Assembly: GCF_009725165.1 (NCBI RefSeq)
Contig: NZ_WNZW01000003.1
Location: forward strand, 62,001-126,000
DNA length: 64,000 bases
Reading direction: 5' to 3'
DNA from: Paenibacillus woosongensis
GTDB taxonomy: Bacteria; Bacillota; Bacilli; Paenibacillales; Paenibacillaceae
The position numbers and the translations under genes are program-made. Below are positions 55,121 through 63,963 of the stretch, in pieces (within the stretch, counting starts at the first letter, position 1; each line of letters begins with the position of its first letter). The notes beneath the pieces are model-generated. The model was not told where the DNA came from, did no database searches, and saw only the letters and a program-made list of their open reading frames with translations.

Positions 55121-56040
55121 AGCAGAATTCTTATGAAGGAATACTTGCCGTCCATAAGCCGGCAGGATTCACCTCTCACGATGTTGTGGCCAAAACCCGC
55201 GGCATATTAAGAATGAAAAGGATCGGCCATACCGGAACGCTCGATCCGGCGGTTACCGGGGTGCTTCCGCTTTGCCTCGGACGGGCGACCCGAATGGTGG
55301 AGTACCTCCAGGAGCTGCCCAAGGAATACGAAGCTACGCTGTATCTCGGTATCGCAACCGATACGGAGGACATGTCAGGCTCAATTATTGAACGCAAGGA
55401 AGGGATCAGCCTTACGGAGGAAGAGGTTAGAGCGGCTTTAGGCCAGTTTGTCGGAACGATATCCCAAGTACCGCCGATGTATTCCGCCTTAAAACAGGAC
55501 GGGAAACGTCTTTACGAATTAGCACGGGAAGGTAAGACGGTTGAGCGCAAAGCGAGGGAAGTTACGATTGAGGAGCTAGAGCTAATCTCTTATGAGCCAG
55601 GCGGTGAATATCCGTCCATTTCTTTTCGCGTGCTGTGCTCCAAAGGGACGTATATCCGTACGCTTTGCGTCGATATCGGCCGTACGCTAGGCGTACCAGC
55701 TGCAATGGCCGAACTGAAAAGGACGGTCTCGGCAGGGATTACGGAAGATCAGTGCTTGACGCTTGAAGAAATAACGGCTCTGGCGGCAGATGGGATACTG
55801 GAAGAACGGCTTATTCCTGTAGACAGGGCCGTGAGTCATCTTCCGGCACATCGCATCCCAGAAGAGAAGGTCAAGCAGGCTTTGCAGGGACAAAGACTAT
55901 CTTCTCGGCTGCTTGATCCCCCTGTGCGCTGGGGAGAGAATATTCGATTGTACGGTGCAGAGGGACAGTTTTTAGGCATTTTTCGCGGGGAACCGTCTAC
56001 CGGAGCGATTACGCCAGTCAAAGTTTTCCCGCCAGAGTGA
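55117..56040 (+). CDS. truB: tRNA pseudouridine(55) synthase TruB
   Basis: Makes pseudouridine 55 in the T-loop of tRNAs. The 307-residue product has the N-terminal GILAVHKPAGFTSHDVV, the catalytic HTGTLDPAVTGVLPLCLGRATR with Asp43, the PPMYSALKQDGKRLYELAREG block, GTYIRTLCVDIGR and a C-terminal PUA-like region. It is coupled to the DHH gene by ATGA. Confidence 0.97.
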   Translation: MKQNSYEGILAVHKPAGFTSHDVVAKTRGILRMKRIGHTGTLDPAVTGVLPLCLGRATRMVEYLQELPKEYEATLYLGIATDTEDMSGSIIERKEGISLTEEEVRAALGQFVGTISQVPPMYSALKQDGKRLYELAREGKTVERKAREVTIEELELISYEPGGEYPSISFRVLCSKGTYIRTLCVDIGRTLGVPAAMAELKRTVSAGITEDQCLTLEEITALAADGILEERLIPVDRAVSHLPAHRIPEEKVKQALQGQRLSSRLLDPPVRWGENIRLYGAEGQFLGIFRGEPSTGAITPVKVFPPE

Positions 56041-56075
56041 AATAGCGTGCTAATCCGAGTGAAATTGCAGGTGAA

Positions 56076-57029
56076 ATGACAGTGGAAATAATGAATCTGA
56101 CTTATCCTCTTACCAAAGAGATTATAGACGATAACGCCAGACCCCAAGTGTTGGCCATCGGCCAGTTTGACGGCTTGCACCTTGGACATGCGAGCGTAAT
56201 CGAATCAGCGGTGAGGATGGCGGCATCCTTAAACTTGCCGGCTGCGGTAATGACTTTTCATCCCCATCCAAAAGAAGTTATGAAAAAAGGCGATTATGAC
56301 GGCTATTTGACACCCCCCCGGGAAAAGGAACGAATTCTAGAGAGCTTGGGCGTGGACTACGTATATATCGTGGAATTTAATGATGCTTTTTCGCGGGTGA
56401 GCCCGCAAAATTTCGTGGCGGGAGTGCTCGTTCCGCTCCAGATCCATACAGCAGTTGTCGGCTTTGATTTCCGTTACGGGTATCGCGGAGAAGGCGACGC
56501 CGGGATGCTGCGCGAGCTTAGCGACAACACCCTGGAGGTTCATACGGTTCCTCCGTTTCTCATAGAAGGAGAGAAGGTGAGCAGCTCCGGGATTCGCCGG
56601 GCGCTGGCGGAGGGAAAAGTTCAGCTTGCTGCGCGCTGGCTGGGCCGAAGATATTCGATTCATGGGACAGTGATGCACGGCGAGAAGCGCGGACGGCAAA
56701 TCGGCTTCCCTACAGCGAATCTCAAGCCAGACGAACATTTCGTACTCCCCGCCAAGGGTGTATACGCTGTGCGGGTAAGCTATGAAGGACAGCGACTGGA
56801 GGGCGTCATGAACGTCGGGGTCAAGCCGACCTTCCATAACGATAAGTCAGCGCCTTCCTTGGAAATCCATCTCTTCGATTTTACCGGGGACTTATATGGC
56901 AAATCCCTGTCCGTAGAATTGGTTGAATTCATTCGCGAGGAGCGAAGATTCGGCTCGATCGACGAACTTGTAGCCCAGATCGGCAAAGATGCGGACACAG
57001 CTAAAAACATGCTCCTTGCCGCCGAGTAG
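56076..57029 (+). CDS. ribF: Bifunctional riboflavin kinase / FAD synthetase RibF
   Basis: Converts riboflavin to FMN and FAD. The 317-residue product has an N-terminal adenylyltransferase domain with AIGQFDGLHLGH and MTFHPHP, and SSSGIRRALAEGKV, followed by a kinase domain with VMHGEKRGRQIGFPTANL and GVMNVGVKPTFHN. Starts at 56076 (ATG), 56082 (GTG) or 56091 (ATG) are all possible; the upstream region has only AGGTGA close to 56076. Position after truB matches B. subtilis ribC. Confidence 0.95.
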   Translation: MTVEIMNLTYPLTKEIIDDNARPQVLAIGQFDGLHLGHASVIESAVRMAASLNLPAAVMTFHPHPKEVMKKGDYDGYLTPPREKERILESLGVDYVYIVEFNDAFSRVSPQNFVAGVLVPLQIHTAVVGFDFRYGYRGEGDAGMLRELSDNTLEVHTVPPFLIEGEKVSSSGIRRALAEGKVQLAARWLGRRYSIHGTVMHGEKRGRQIGFPTANLKPDEHFVLPAKGVYAVRVSYEGQRLEGVMNVGVKPTFHNDKSAPSLEIHLFDFTGDLYGKSLSVELVEFIREERRFGSIDELVAQIGKDADTAKNMLLAAE

Positions 57030-57081
57030 AAGGGTCAACGAATTTATAACGAATTTATGGGCGAACGGGTGTTTAATAGCA

Positions 57082-57111
57082 TTTACATTTGTCCATCATT
57101 TATGGTATACT
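57082..57111 (+). promoter_or_regulatory. Sigma-A promoter of rpsO
   Basis: TTTACA, 18 bases and TATACT with TG one base before the -10 (extended). The predicted start is about 57118, giving a leader of about 120 bases. Confidence 0.75.
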
Positions 57112-57117
57112 GATCTA

Positions 57118-57236
57118 CGTTGTTCGTGGTGAAGTTTGGTATTTTTCACATGACAACTATAACCTTAGCTTGGTTGACCGGACCTCACCGCCCGGCGACG
57201 AGGCTAACGGCGATTTAGATAAAGGAGGTGAACAGG
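57118..57236 (+). promoter_or_regulatory. Structured rpsO leader, candidate S15 autoregulatory site
   Basis: Helix 1: GTTGT (57119-57123) with ACAAC (57153-57157), continued by GTGAA (57129-57133) with TTCAC (57145-57149). Helix 2: CCTTAGC (57163-57169) with GCTAACGG (57203-57210, one bulged C), containing an inner CCGG (57178-57181) with CCGG (57192-57195). The Shine-Dalgarno AAAGGAGGTGAA follows directly. S15 leaders of Firmicutes fold near the ribosome binding site in this way, so autoregulation by S15 is likely but not matched to a model here. Confidence 0.55.
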
Positions 57237-57506
57237 ATGGCATTGACTCAAGAACGCAAACAACAACTGATCGAAGAGCACAAAACTCATGAATCCGATA
57301 CAGGATCCCCAGAGGTGCAAATTGCTATCCTTACGGAGAACATTGTTAATTTGACCGAACACTTGCGCTCGCACAAGAAAGATCATCATTCCCGTCGCGG
57401 TCTATTGAAAATGGTCGGCCAACGCCGTAAGTTGTTGGCATACCTGAAGAACAAAGACGTAAGACGTTACTCCGCTTTGATTGAGAAGCTTGGATTGCGT
57501 CGTTAA
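57237..57506 (+). CDS. rpsO: 30S ribosomal protein S15
   Basis: Primary binding protein of the 16S central domain. The 89-residue product has [31 protein letters not shown] in blocks, then [30 protein letters not shown], and ends [25 protein letters not shown] is five bases before ATG 57237. Confidence 0.98.
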   Translation: MALTQERKQQLIEEHKTHESDTGSPEVQIAILTENIVNLTEHLRSHKKDHHSRRGLLKMVGQRRKLLAYLKNKDVRRYSALIEKLGLRR

Positions 57507-57522
57507 TTTTTCGTGGTTAACT

Positions 57523-57585
57523 AAAGCAGCCTGGTTGCCGCCGGATGCGCTATTATAGCGAACGGTGGCGGCCGGGTTGCTTTTT
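57523..57585 (+). terminator. Intrinsic terminator after rpsO
   Basis: AAAGCAGCCTGG pairs with CCGGGTTGCTTT, and inside it GCCGCC pairs with GGCGG. Five T residues follow the stem. It ends the rpsO unit. Confidence 0.9.
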
Positions 57586-57627
57586 AACAGTTACTAAATT
57601 GTATAGCTTCGCTTTTTACGCATCTAT

Positions 57628-57646
57628 AGCTCCTTCAGGAGCTTTT
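57628..57646 (+). other. Small hairpin in the pnp leader
   Basis: AGCTCC and GGAGCT form a 6-bp stem around TTCA with four T residues (TTTT) after. It is too weakly T-tailed to call a terminator with confidence. Confidence 0.35.
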
Positions 57647-57703
57647 GTTGTGAAAGGGGACGGACTTCAACTTCTTTTATGATTTGTGCAAAAGGAGGAA
57701 ATA

Positions 57704-57928
57704 ATGAAGTCTATAACGAATTTCTATCTGAACAAGGAGGGATTTCATGGAGAAACATGTGAAAATGCAGTTGGGAGGAAGACCTCTTATACTGGAAACC
57801 GGCCGTTTGGCAAAACAAGCAAATGCAGCCGTTATGGTCCGTTACGGCGATACAGCCGTATTGTGTACGGTAACAGCATCCTCCGAGCCGAAGGATCTCG
57901 ATTTCTTTCCGCTCACTGTAAACTATGA
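57704..57928 (+). other. Upstream overlapping ORF with strong ribosome binding site before pnp
   Basis: AAAGGAGGAA at 57691-57700 is followed four bases later by ATG 57704, opening a 74-codon frame that runs past the pnp start (57747) in another frame and ends at 57928. Its codon content looks like chance (no family match), so it may not make a functional protein. The strong site is unusual and could tune pnp translation or be a remnant of the pnp leader. Confidence 0.4.
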
Positions 57929-59852
57929 GGAGAAGCTCTACGCCGTAGGTAAAATTCCGGGAGGCTTTATTAAACGCGAAGGCCGTCCCAGTGAGAAAGC
58001 GATTTTGGCGAGCCGTTTGACTGACCGTCCGATTCGTCCGCTGTTCCCAGAGGGATTCCGCAACGATGTGCAAATCGTAAACCTCGTTATGAGCGTTGAT
58101 CAAGACTGCGAACCAGAAATTGCGGCGATGATCGGTACTTCGGCAGCGCTGAGTATTTCGGATGTTCCGTTTAATGGACCGATTGGCGGCGTAGCTGTCG
58201 GCCGCGTTGACGGACAGTTTATAATTAATCCGGATGTTGCCCAGCAGGAAGCAAGCGATATTTATGTCGTGGTGGCGGGTACGAAGGATGCCATTATGAT
58301 GGTGGAAGCCGAAGCAAATGAAGTGCCGGAAGAAGTCATGCTTGAGGCGATCATGTTCGGCCATGAGGAAATTAAGAATATCGTGGCGGTTATTGAAGAA
58401 CTCGTTGCCATTGCCGGCAAAGAGAAGATGGAAGTTAAGCTTCATTCCGTAGATGAAGAAGTCAATCGCGAGGTTCGTGAATTTGCGGCAGGCCGTCTAA
58501 TCGAAGCGGTTAGAATTGCCGAGAAGCACGCTCGTCAGGATGCGATCGATGCTATCAACGAGGAGACTGTGGCTCATTTTGAGGAGAAGTACATAGAGTC
58601 TCCAGAGCTTCTTAAAGACGTAATGGAGGTACTTCACGATATCGTTAAGGAAGAAGTACGCCGTCTGATTACCCATGATAAAATCCGTCCGGATGGCCGG
58701 AAGCTGGAAGAAATCCGTCCGATCGAGTGCGACATCAACCTACTGCCGCGCACGCATGGATCAGGCCTGTTTACGCGTGGCCAAACGCAAGCACTCAGCG
58801 TATGTACGCTTGGTGCACTAGGCGACGTGCAAATTCTTGACGGAATCGATCTGGAAGAATCCAAGCGCTTTATGCATCACTACAACTTCCCGCCGTTTAG
58901 CGTGGGCGAAGCTCGTCCGCTGCGTGCGCCGGGACGCCGTGAAGTGGGGCACGGAGCTCTTGGCGAAAGAGCATTGTCCAAAGTCATTCCGCCAGAATCG
59001 GAGTTCCCGTACACCATTCGTCTTGTCTCCGAGGTATTGGAATCGAACGGTTCTACCTCACAAGCCAGCATTTGCGCAAGTACGCTTGCGATGATGGACG
59101 CTGGCGTACCGATTAAGGCGCCTGTAGCGGGTGTCGCGATGGGTCTGATCAAGGATGGCGATCAAGTATCGATTCTGAGTGATATTCAAGGCATGGAAGA
59201 CCACTTGGGTGACATGGACTTTAAAGTAGCCGGAACTCCGGAAGGCGTAACTGCAATCCAGATGGATATTAAAATCGATGGCATCGACCGCCAAATTCTT
59301 ACGGACGCGTTGACCCAGGCGAGAGAAGGCCGTATGCACATCCTCTCCAAAATGATGGAGCGCATCCAGAAGCCGAAGGAAAGCTTGTCTCCATATGCGC
59401 CTAAGATTCTCATCATGAACATCAACCCTGACAAAATTCGCGATGTGATCGGCGCAGGCGGCAAAATCATCAATAAGATTATTGAAGAAACCGGCGTGAA
59501 AATCGACATCGAGCAGGATGGCCGCGTATTCATTGCTTCTGCTAACGAAGAGATGAACAATAAGGCGCGTTCGATCATTGAAGGCATCGTAAAAGAAGTT
59601 GTCGTCGGTGAGATTTATGTGGGTATGGTAAAACGGATTGAGAAATTCGGTGCTTTCGTGGAGATTCTACCAGGCAAAGACGGTCTGGTTCATATTTCGC
59701 AGCTTTCTACAGAGCGTGTTGCTAAGGTGGAAGACGTTGTTGCTATCGGTGATACGATAACCGTCAAGGTTACGGAAATCGACCAGCAAGGTCGCGTGAA
59801 TCTTTCCCGCAAAGCAGTGTTAACTGCAGAGGCAGCCAAATCAACAACCTAA
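57747..59852 (+). CDS. pnp: Polyribonucleotide nucleotidyltransferase (PNPase)
   Basis: Phosphorolytic 3'-5' exoribonuclease of the degradosome. The 701-residue product contains two RNase PH-like domains ([26 protein letters not shown] and [36 protein letters not shown] in blocks), a KH domain with [15 protein letters not shown], and an S1 domain with [32 protein letters not shown] in blocks. ATG 57747 has AAGGAGG six bases upstream. Confidence 0.98.
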   Translation: MEKHVKMQLGGRPLILETGRLAKQANAAVMVRYGDTAVLCTVTASSEPKDLDFFPLTVNYEEKLYAVGKIPGGFIKREGRPSEKAILASRLTDRPIRPLFPEGFRNDVQIVNLVMSVDQDCEPEIAAMIGTSAALSISDVPFNGPIGGVAVGRVDGQFIINPDVAQQEASDIYVVVAGTKDAIMMVEAEANEVPEEVMLEAIMFGHEEIKNIVAVIEELVAIAGKEKMEVKLHSVDEEVNREVREFAAGRLIEAVRIAEKHARQDAIDAINEETVAHFEEKYIESPELLKDVMEVLHDIVKEEVRRLITHDKIRPDGRKLEEIRPIECDINLLPRTHGSGLFTRGQTQALSVCTLGALGDVQILDGIDLEESKRFMHHYNFPPFSVGEARPLRAPGRREVGHGALGERALSKVIPPESEFPYTIRLVSEVLESNGSTSQASICASTLAMMDAGVPIKAPVAGVAMGLIKDGDQVSILSDIQGMEDHLGDMDFKVAGTPEGVTAIQMDIKIDGIDRQILTDALTQAREGRMHILSKMMERIQKPKESLSPYAPKILIMNINPDKIRDVIGAGGKIINKIIEETGVKIDIEQDGRVFIASANEEMNNKARSIIEGIVKEVVVGEIYVGMVKRIEKFGAFVEILPGKDGLVHISQLSTERVAKVEDVVAIGDTITVKVTEIDQQGRVNLSRKAVLTAEAAKSTT

Positions 59853-59885
59853 GTTAACCCCATATTTCATTACAAAATGTGCGGG

Positions 59886-59920
59886 AAAAGAGACAGAATA
59901 CAATATTCTGGCTCTTTTTT
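59886..59920 (+). terminator. Intrinsic terminator after pnp
   Basis: AGAGACAGAAT and ATTCTGGCTCT pair (one A-G mismatch) across ACAAT, flanked by AAAAG and TTTTTT. It ends pnp transcription. Confidence 0.9.
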
Positions 59921-60028
59921 AATTTGTCCGTTTTTTCAGGGTTTCTCGCCCGGCCACCGGTTTGTTGCATATTACAGTACTTGTCTTCATATGATGAGGA
60001 CAAAACCGGGGTGAAGGGATGAGCTATC

Positions 60029-61012
60029 ATGTATCGGAATAAACTCATCGCGATATTGCTTGGCTTCGTCGTCGTGATTGTATTTTGGCAGTGGGGAGGA
60101 ATAAGGGCATTCGTGGAAGAAAGCTCGGTTAGGCAAAGCGGTGATTTTGCATTCCGATTAATTGCAGAGGCGAGCGACGATGAACTGATGAAGATCATTC
60201 GGGAGGAAGCCGCGAAACGGCGTGAGGAGCCTGTAGATGCGGTTATAGACCGTGTATGGAAGGCGATCCCAGGCTATAACGGAATTGAAGTGGACATTGA
60301 GAAGACATTTCAAAAAGCCAAAGAGCTCCCGCGGGGGGCCGATATTCCCTACCAGTACCGTGAAGTGAAGCCGCATGTCAATTTGGAGGATTTGGCGCCG
60401 GAGCCGATTTACCGCGGAAATCCAAGCAAACCGATGGTGGCCTTAATGATTAATGTCGCCTGGGGGAACGAGTATATTGTCCCGATGCTGGATACGCTGG
60501 ACGAAGCCAAAGTCAAAGCTACCTTTTTTCTGGATGGGAGCTGGCTGAAGAAAAACGTGGAAATCGCCAAGGAAATCCAGAAGAGGGGACATCAGCTGGA
60601 GAATCATGCCTATTCTCATCCGAACATGAGCCAGTTGGATGATTACCGGGCGAGATTGGAAATTTCCAAAACGAAGGATTTGCTCAAAAGCGAGCTGAAC
60701 GTGGACAATCGCTGGTTTGCGCCGCCGTCCGGAGATTTTGATGCGCGTACCGTACGGCAGGCTGCCGATTATGGATTGAAAACAGTGCTGTGGACGCTGG
60801 ATACCGTTGATTGGAAAAAACCGCTTCCGTCCAGCATCGTTCAGAAAATATCGGCAAAGGTAGCTCCCGGAACGCTTATTTTGATGCATCCGACCGAATC
60901 ATCCAGCCGGGCGTTAAAGGATATGATTGCTGTAATTCGTGAGAAAGGATTAATACTTGGAACCGTAGAGGAGACGTTGTCAAGCGACCGCGTATTGAAA
61001 CCGGGGAGTTGA
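60029..61012 (+). CDS. ylxY: YlxY-like polysaccharide deacetylase family protein, first catalytic motif degenerate
   Basis: Membrane-anchored NodB-fold protein; in B. subtilis ylxY also lies between pnpA and mlpA. The 327-residue product has an N-terminal membrane helix (about 5-22), a spacer to about 130, and a NodB-type domain. Motif 2 is intact in form (ENHAYSHPNM, with His-x3-His), motif 3 is FAPPSGDFD, then LWTLDTVDW, and LILMHPT. Motif 1, normally TFDDG, reads MINVAWGN, so the metal and catalytic Asp pair is absent. It may have lost activity or act differently. AAGGGA precedes ATG 60029. Confidence 0.88.
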   Translation: MYRNKLIAILLGFVVVIVFWQWGGIRAFVEESSVRQSGDFAFRLIAEASDDELMKIIREEAAKRREEPVDAVIDRVWKAIPGYNGIEVDIEKTFQKAKELPRGADIPYQYREVKPHVNLEDLAPEPIYRGNPSKPMVALMINVAWGNEYIVPMLDTLDEAKVKATFFLDGSWLKKNVEIAKEIQKRGHQLENHAYSHPNMSQLDDYRARLEISKTKDLLKSELNVDNRWFAPPSGDFDARTVRQAADYGLKTVLWTLDTVDWKKPLPSSIVQKISAKVAPGTLILMHPTESSSRALKDMIAVIREKGLILGTVEETLSSDRVLKPGS

Positions 61013-61027
61013 GCAAACTTGCTTTTT
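61012..61027 (+). terminator. Weak terminator-like hairpin after ylxY
   Basis: AGCA and TGCT form a 4-bp stem around AACT at the ylxY stop, followed by TTTTTT overlapping the stem end. Short stem; low confidence. Confidence 0.3.
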
Positions 61028-61073
61028 TTGATAGGATAATGTTGGCTTTATGAAGTATGAGGGAATTAAAGTG

Positions 61074-61172
61074 TATGCTTACGAAGTAAGTTTTACTTCG
61101 TAAAACTAAGCTTATGCTTTCGAAGCGAGTTTTACTGCGTAGAATTTCATTGAAGCATAGCTTCGTAAAACT
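61074..61172 (+). repeat. Clustered palindromic repeats upstream of mlpA
   Basis: Two direct copies of a 33-base unit start at 61074 and 61113 (39-base period, 27 of 33 positions identical by eye). Copy 1 contains the 10-bp palindrome TACGAAGTAA-GTT-TTACTTCGTA. A third part, CTTCGTAAAACT at 61161-61172, repeats 12 bases of copy 1 exactly (61096-61107) next to the small hairpin GAAGC-ATA-GCTTC. The mlpA ribosome binding site follows immediately. It looks like a dispersed intergenic palindromic element; copies elsewhere in the genome would confirm that. Confidence 0.75.
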
Positions 61173-61188
61173 TTTAGGAGGGCCTTTC

Positions 61189-62442
61189 GTGCACAAAACA
61201 CAACTTAAAAACGGCCTGCGGGTAGTTATGGAGAAAATTCCAACCTTCCGTTCAGTATCGTTTGGCATATGGGTGAAAACTGGATCACGGAACGAAAGTC
61301 CTGATTTAGGCGGTATTTCTCATTTTATAGAACACATGCTGTTCAAAGGGACCGAGCGGTATGATGCTAAAGAGATCGCCGAGCAGTTTGACGCAATTGG
61401 CGGCAACGTAAATGCTTTTACGTCAAAAGAATATACGTGTTATTATGCTAAAGTGCTGGATGAGCATTTGCCTATTGCGGTGGATGTGTTGTCCGATATG
61501 TTCTTTAGATCGTTGTTCGATGAGGAAGAACTGCGCAAAGAGAAAAACGTCATTTTGGAAGAAATCGCGATGTATGAAGATACGCCGGATGACATGGTCC
61601 ATGACCTAATTTCCGAGGCGGCCTATGGAACTCATCCTCTTGCCCTGCCTATTCTGGGGACGGAGAAGCAGCTGCAGGCAATGGACTCCTCCCATTTGAA
61701 GGCGTTTATGAGGGAAAAATATACGGTCGACAATACGGTCATAAGCATTGCCGGGAACTATGACGATAACATTCTTGAGCTGCTAGAGAAGCACTTTGGC
61801 GATTTTGGCGCTAGGGGAGCGGAGAGCGCTTTGGCTGCGCCCGATTTTCTCGGGGGAATGAAGTTCCATCGTAAGAAGACAGAGCAAAACCATATTTGCT
61901 TATCTTTTCCAGGGTTGCAAATCGGCGATAAAAACCAGTATGCCATGGTGCTGTTGAACAATGCCCTGGGCGGCGGGATGAGCTCGAGGTTGTTCCAGGA
62001 AATCCGCGAGAAGCGGGGACTCGCCTATTCCGTATATTCTTACCACAGCTCACATGCGGATAGCGGTCTTTTTACCGTATATGCGGGGACAGCGCCTAAG
62101 CAAACCAAGGACGTTCTGGAGCTGACCAAGGAAATACTGCATGATGTCTCGCTCAAAGGGCTTACCGAGAGCGAACTAAGCAAAGGGAAAGAGCAGCTGA
62201 AAGGGAGCCTTATCCTAAGCTTGGAGAGTACGAGCAGCCGGATGAACCGGCTTGGCAAGAACGAGCTGATGCTCGGACGCCATTACACGCTGGATGAAAT
62301 TATATCTCGAATCGAAGCAGTAACGATGGAGGATATCGGTGATGTGCTGCAAGGGATGTTTAAACAGCCCTATGCGCTGGCTATGGTCGGTTCCTCTGAT
62401 CGCGTCTTATCAGGAATAAGGAGAGATGAACTTGTCGTATGA
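61189..62442 (+). CDS. mlpA: M16 family zinc peptidase (MlpA, YmxG)
   Basis: Mitochondrial-processing-peptidase-like protease of the pitrilysin family. The 417-residue product has the inverted zinc motif HFIEH (residues 45-49) followed by [46 protein letters not shown] with the distal Glu, and [25 protein letters not shown] in blocks. The start is GTG at 61189 with AGGAGGG upstream; a longer frame runs into the repeats and is rejected. B. subtilis carries mlpA at the same place. It overlaps dut by 11 bases. Confidence 0.94.
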   Translation: MHKTQLKNGLRVVMEKIPTFRSVSFGIWVKTGSRNESPDLGGISHFIEHMLFKGTERYDAKEIAEQFDAIGGNVNAFTSKEYTCYYAKVLDEHLPIAVDVLSDMFFRSLFDEEELRKEKNVILEEIAMYEDTPDDMVHDLISEAAYGTHPLALPILGTEKQLQAMDSSHLKAFMREKYTVDNTVISIAGNYDDNILELLEKHFGDFGARGAESALAAPDFLGGMKFHRKKTEQNHICLSFPGLQIGDKNQYAMVLLNNALGGGMSSRLFQEIREKRGLAYSVYSYHSSHADSGLFTVYAGTAPKQTKDVLELTKEILHDVSLKGLTESELSKGKEQLKGSLILSLESTSSRMNRLGKNELMLGRHYTLDEIISRIEAVTMEDIGDVLQGMFKQPYALAMVGSSDRVLSGIRRDELVV

Positions 62443-62881
62443 AGTAGAAATTAAACGTTTAGCAGGAACTGAAGATCTTGAGCTGCCGCAGAAGATGTCT
62501 TTGCAGGCTTCAGGATTCGATCTCTATGCCGCAATTACCGATGAAGTTGTGCTGCATCCAGGACAGCGCACCTTGATTCCGACCGGCTTTGCCCTCGCCA
62601 TGCCGGCTGGCCTGGAAGCCCAAATCCGACCGCGCAGCGGACTAGCGTTCAAGCATGGCATTACCTGCCTCAATAGTCCTGGCACAATTGATGCCGACTA
62701 CCGGGGAGAGGTACAAGTGCTGTTGATCAACCACGGGGACGAGCCCTTTACCTTCCGGAGGGGAGAGCGCATTGCGCAAATGGTATTCCAAATCGTTCCT
62801 GAGGTCAACCTCGTCCAGGTTGAGGAATTGTCTGAAACTGTGCGCGGCGCCGGAGGATTCGGTCATACCGGAAGAAATTGA
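62432..62881 (+). CDS. dut: Deoxyuridine 5'-triphosphate nucleotidohydrolase (dUTPase)
   Basis: Hydrolyses dUTP to dUMP to keep uracil out of DNA. The 149-residue trimeric-type product has the five dUTPase motifs, seen as [41 protein letters not shown] and the C-terminal [13 protein letters not shown] 62432 has AAGGAG eight bases upstream; ATG 62426 in frame is very close to that site. B. subtilis has ymxH here, so dut is a lineage difference in this cluster. Confidence 0.95.
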   Translation: MSYEVEIKRLAGTEDLELPQKMSLQASGFDLYAAITDEVVLHPGQRTLIPTGFALAMPAGLEAQIRPRSGLAFKHGITCLNSPGTIDADYRGEVQVLLINHGDEPFTFRRGERIAQMVFQIVPEVNLVQVEELSETVRGAGGFGHTGRN

Positions 62882-62885
62882 AATT

Positions 62886-62900
62886 ACGCTAAACTAGCGT
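62886..62900 (+). other. Small palindrome after dut
   Basis: ACGCTA and TAGCGT pair across AAC. No T-run follows; the true terminator lies about 20 bases further on. Confidence 0.3.
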
Positions 62901-62920
62901 ACCCACAATGCTAGAACATG

Positions 62921-62967
62921 AAGGCTGCTGGCCTGTACTTATCGGTACAGGATCGGAGGCCTTTTTT
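62921..62967 (+). terminator. Intrinsic terminator after dut
   Basis: Inner stem CCTGTAC / GTACAGG (loop TTATCG) inside an outer AAGGC / GCCTT helix, ending in TTTTTT. It separates the pnp-mlpA-dut block from the sporulation genes. Confidence 0.85.
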
Positions 62968-62998
62968 GTTTGCGGCAAAAGCCTATGAACCGGGTATC

Positions 62999-63026
62999 AC
63001 CACTTAATAGGCGTCGGCATAAGATG
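62999..63026 (+). promoter_or_regulatory. Possible sigma-K promoter of dpaA
   Basis: CATAAGATG at 63018-63026 matches the sigma-K -10 consensus CATAnnnTA at all but one fixed base, with AC at 62999-63000 about 17 bases upstream, the expected -35. Mother-cell sigma-K control is the known mode for dipicolinate synthase. A TATAAT at 63030-63035 lies just after without a -35. Confidence 0.35.
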
Positions 63027-63063
63027 TTCTATAATGTGCTAGCTTGGAAGGAGGACGTCCACG

Positions 63064-63963
63064 ATGCTTACCGGACTAACAATTGTATTTATTGGCGGAG
63101 ATGCTCGGCAGATTCAAATTATTAACAAGTGTACGGAGCTTGACGCTACAGTGAAGGTAGTCGGCTTCGAACAATGGGAGCCTCCTCTATCCGGAGTATC
63201 GCATGAGAAGCTGTCTCCCGGCTTGTTGATGAGGGCCGACGCTATCGTGTTTCCAGTGATCGGCTGCAATGACCAAGGCGTTGTCGACTCGCCGTTTGCG
63301 AACGACGAGGTGGTGCTGACTAAAGATATGTTCGAGGAAATCCGGGAAGAGACAGTGGTTTATACAGGCATGGCCAAAAGTTTATTGAAACGCATGGCCG
63401 CCGAATTCAGTTTCAAGTTAATCGAGCTGCTTGAGCGGGATGATGTGGCGATATTCAACTCGATACCAACGGCTGAAGGAGCCATCATGATGGCGATTCA
63501 GCATACCGACATTACGATTCACGGTTCGACCTGTATCGTGCTGGGCATAGGAAGGACCGGGTTTACCTTGGCGCAAACCTTGCAGGGCCTAGGAGCAACC
63601 GTGAAGGTAGGGGTTCGCCGGGAAGATCAGGCAGCCAGAGCTGTCCAAATGGGATGGAAGCCTTTCGTAGCAACGGATTTGAAGGCTTATACGGGGGAAA
63701 TCGACTTGATTTTTAACACGATTCCGACTATGATAGTCACAGCACAAATCATCTCGAAATTGCCCCGGAACGTCGTCATTATTGATCTTGCTTCGGCTCC
63801 AGGAGGAACTGATTTTCGCTTTGCGGAGAAGCGGGGAATCAAGGCGCTTCTGGCCCCTGGTTTGCCTGGAATTGTCGCTCCTAAGACAGCAGGGATCATA
63901 ATGGCGAATACGATCTGTCAGTCGATATCGGAAGAGTTCCATTTACGGGGGGATGAAATGTGA
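63064..63963 (+). CDS. dpaA: Dipicolinate synthase subunit A
   Basis: With DpaB makes dipicolinic acid, the calcium chelate of the spore core, in the mother cell during sporulation. The 299-residue product has an N-terminal domain beginning LTGLTIVFIGGDARQIQII, then a Rossmann NAD(P)-type domain with VLGIGRTGFTLAQTLQGLGA and GVRREDQ, and IIDLASAPGGTDFRFAEKRGIKALLAPGLPG (in blocks) conserved in SpoVFA. AAGGAGGAC precedes ATG 63064. Its end overlaps the dpaB start. Confidence 0.95.
   Translation: MLTGLTIVFIGGDARQIQIINKCTELDATVKVVGFEQWEPPLSGVSHEKLSPGLLMRADAIVFPVIGCNDQGVVDSPFANDEVVLTKDMFEEIREETVVYTGMAKSLLKRMAAEFSFKLIELLERDDVAIFNSIPTAEGAIMMAIQHTDITIHGSTCIVLGIGRTGFTLAQTLQGLGATVKVGVRREDQAARAVQMGWKPFVATDLKAYTGEIDLIFNTIPTMIVTAQIISKLPRNVVIIDLASAPGGTDFRFAEKRGIKALLAPGLPGIVAPKTAGIIMANTICQSISEEFHLRGDEM

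Noticed and set aside
61114-61188. Longer N-terminus for mlpA
   Set aside because: The extra 25 codons lie in the palindromic repeat and lack a ribosome binding site; GTG 61189 has a strong one.
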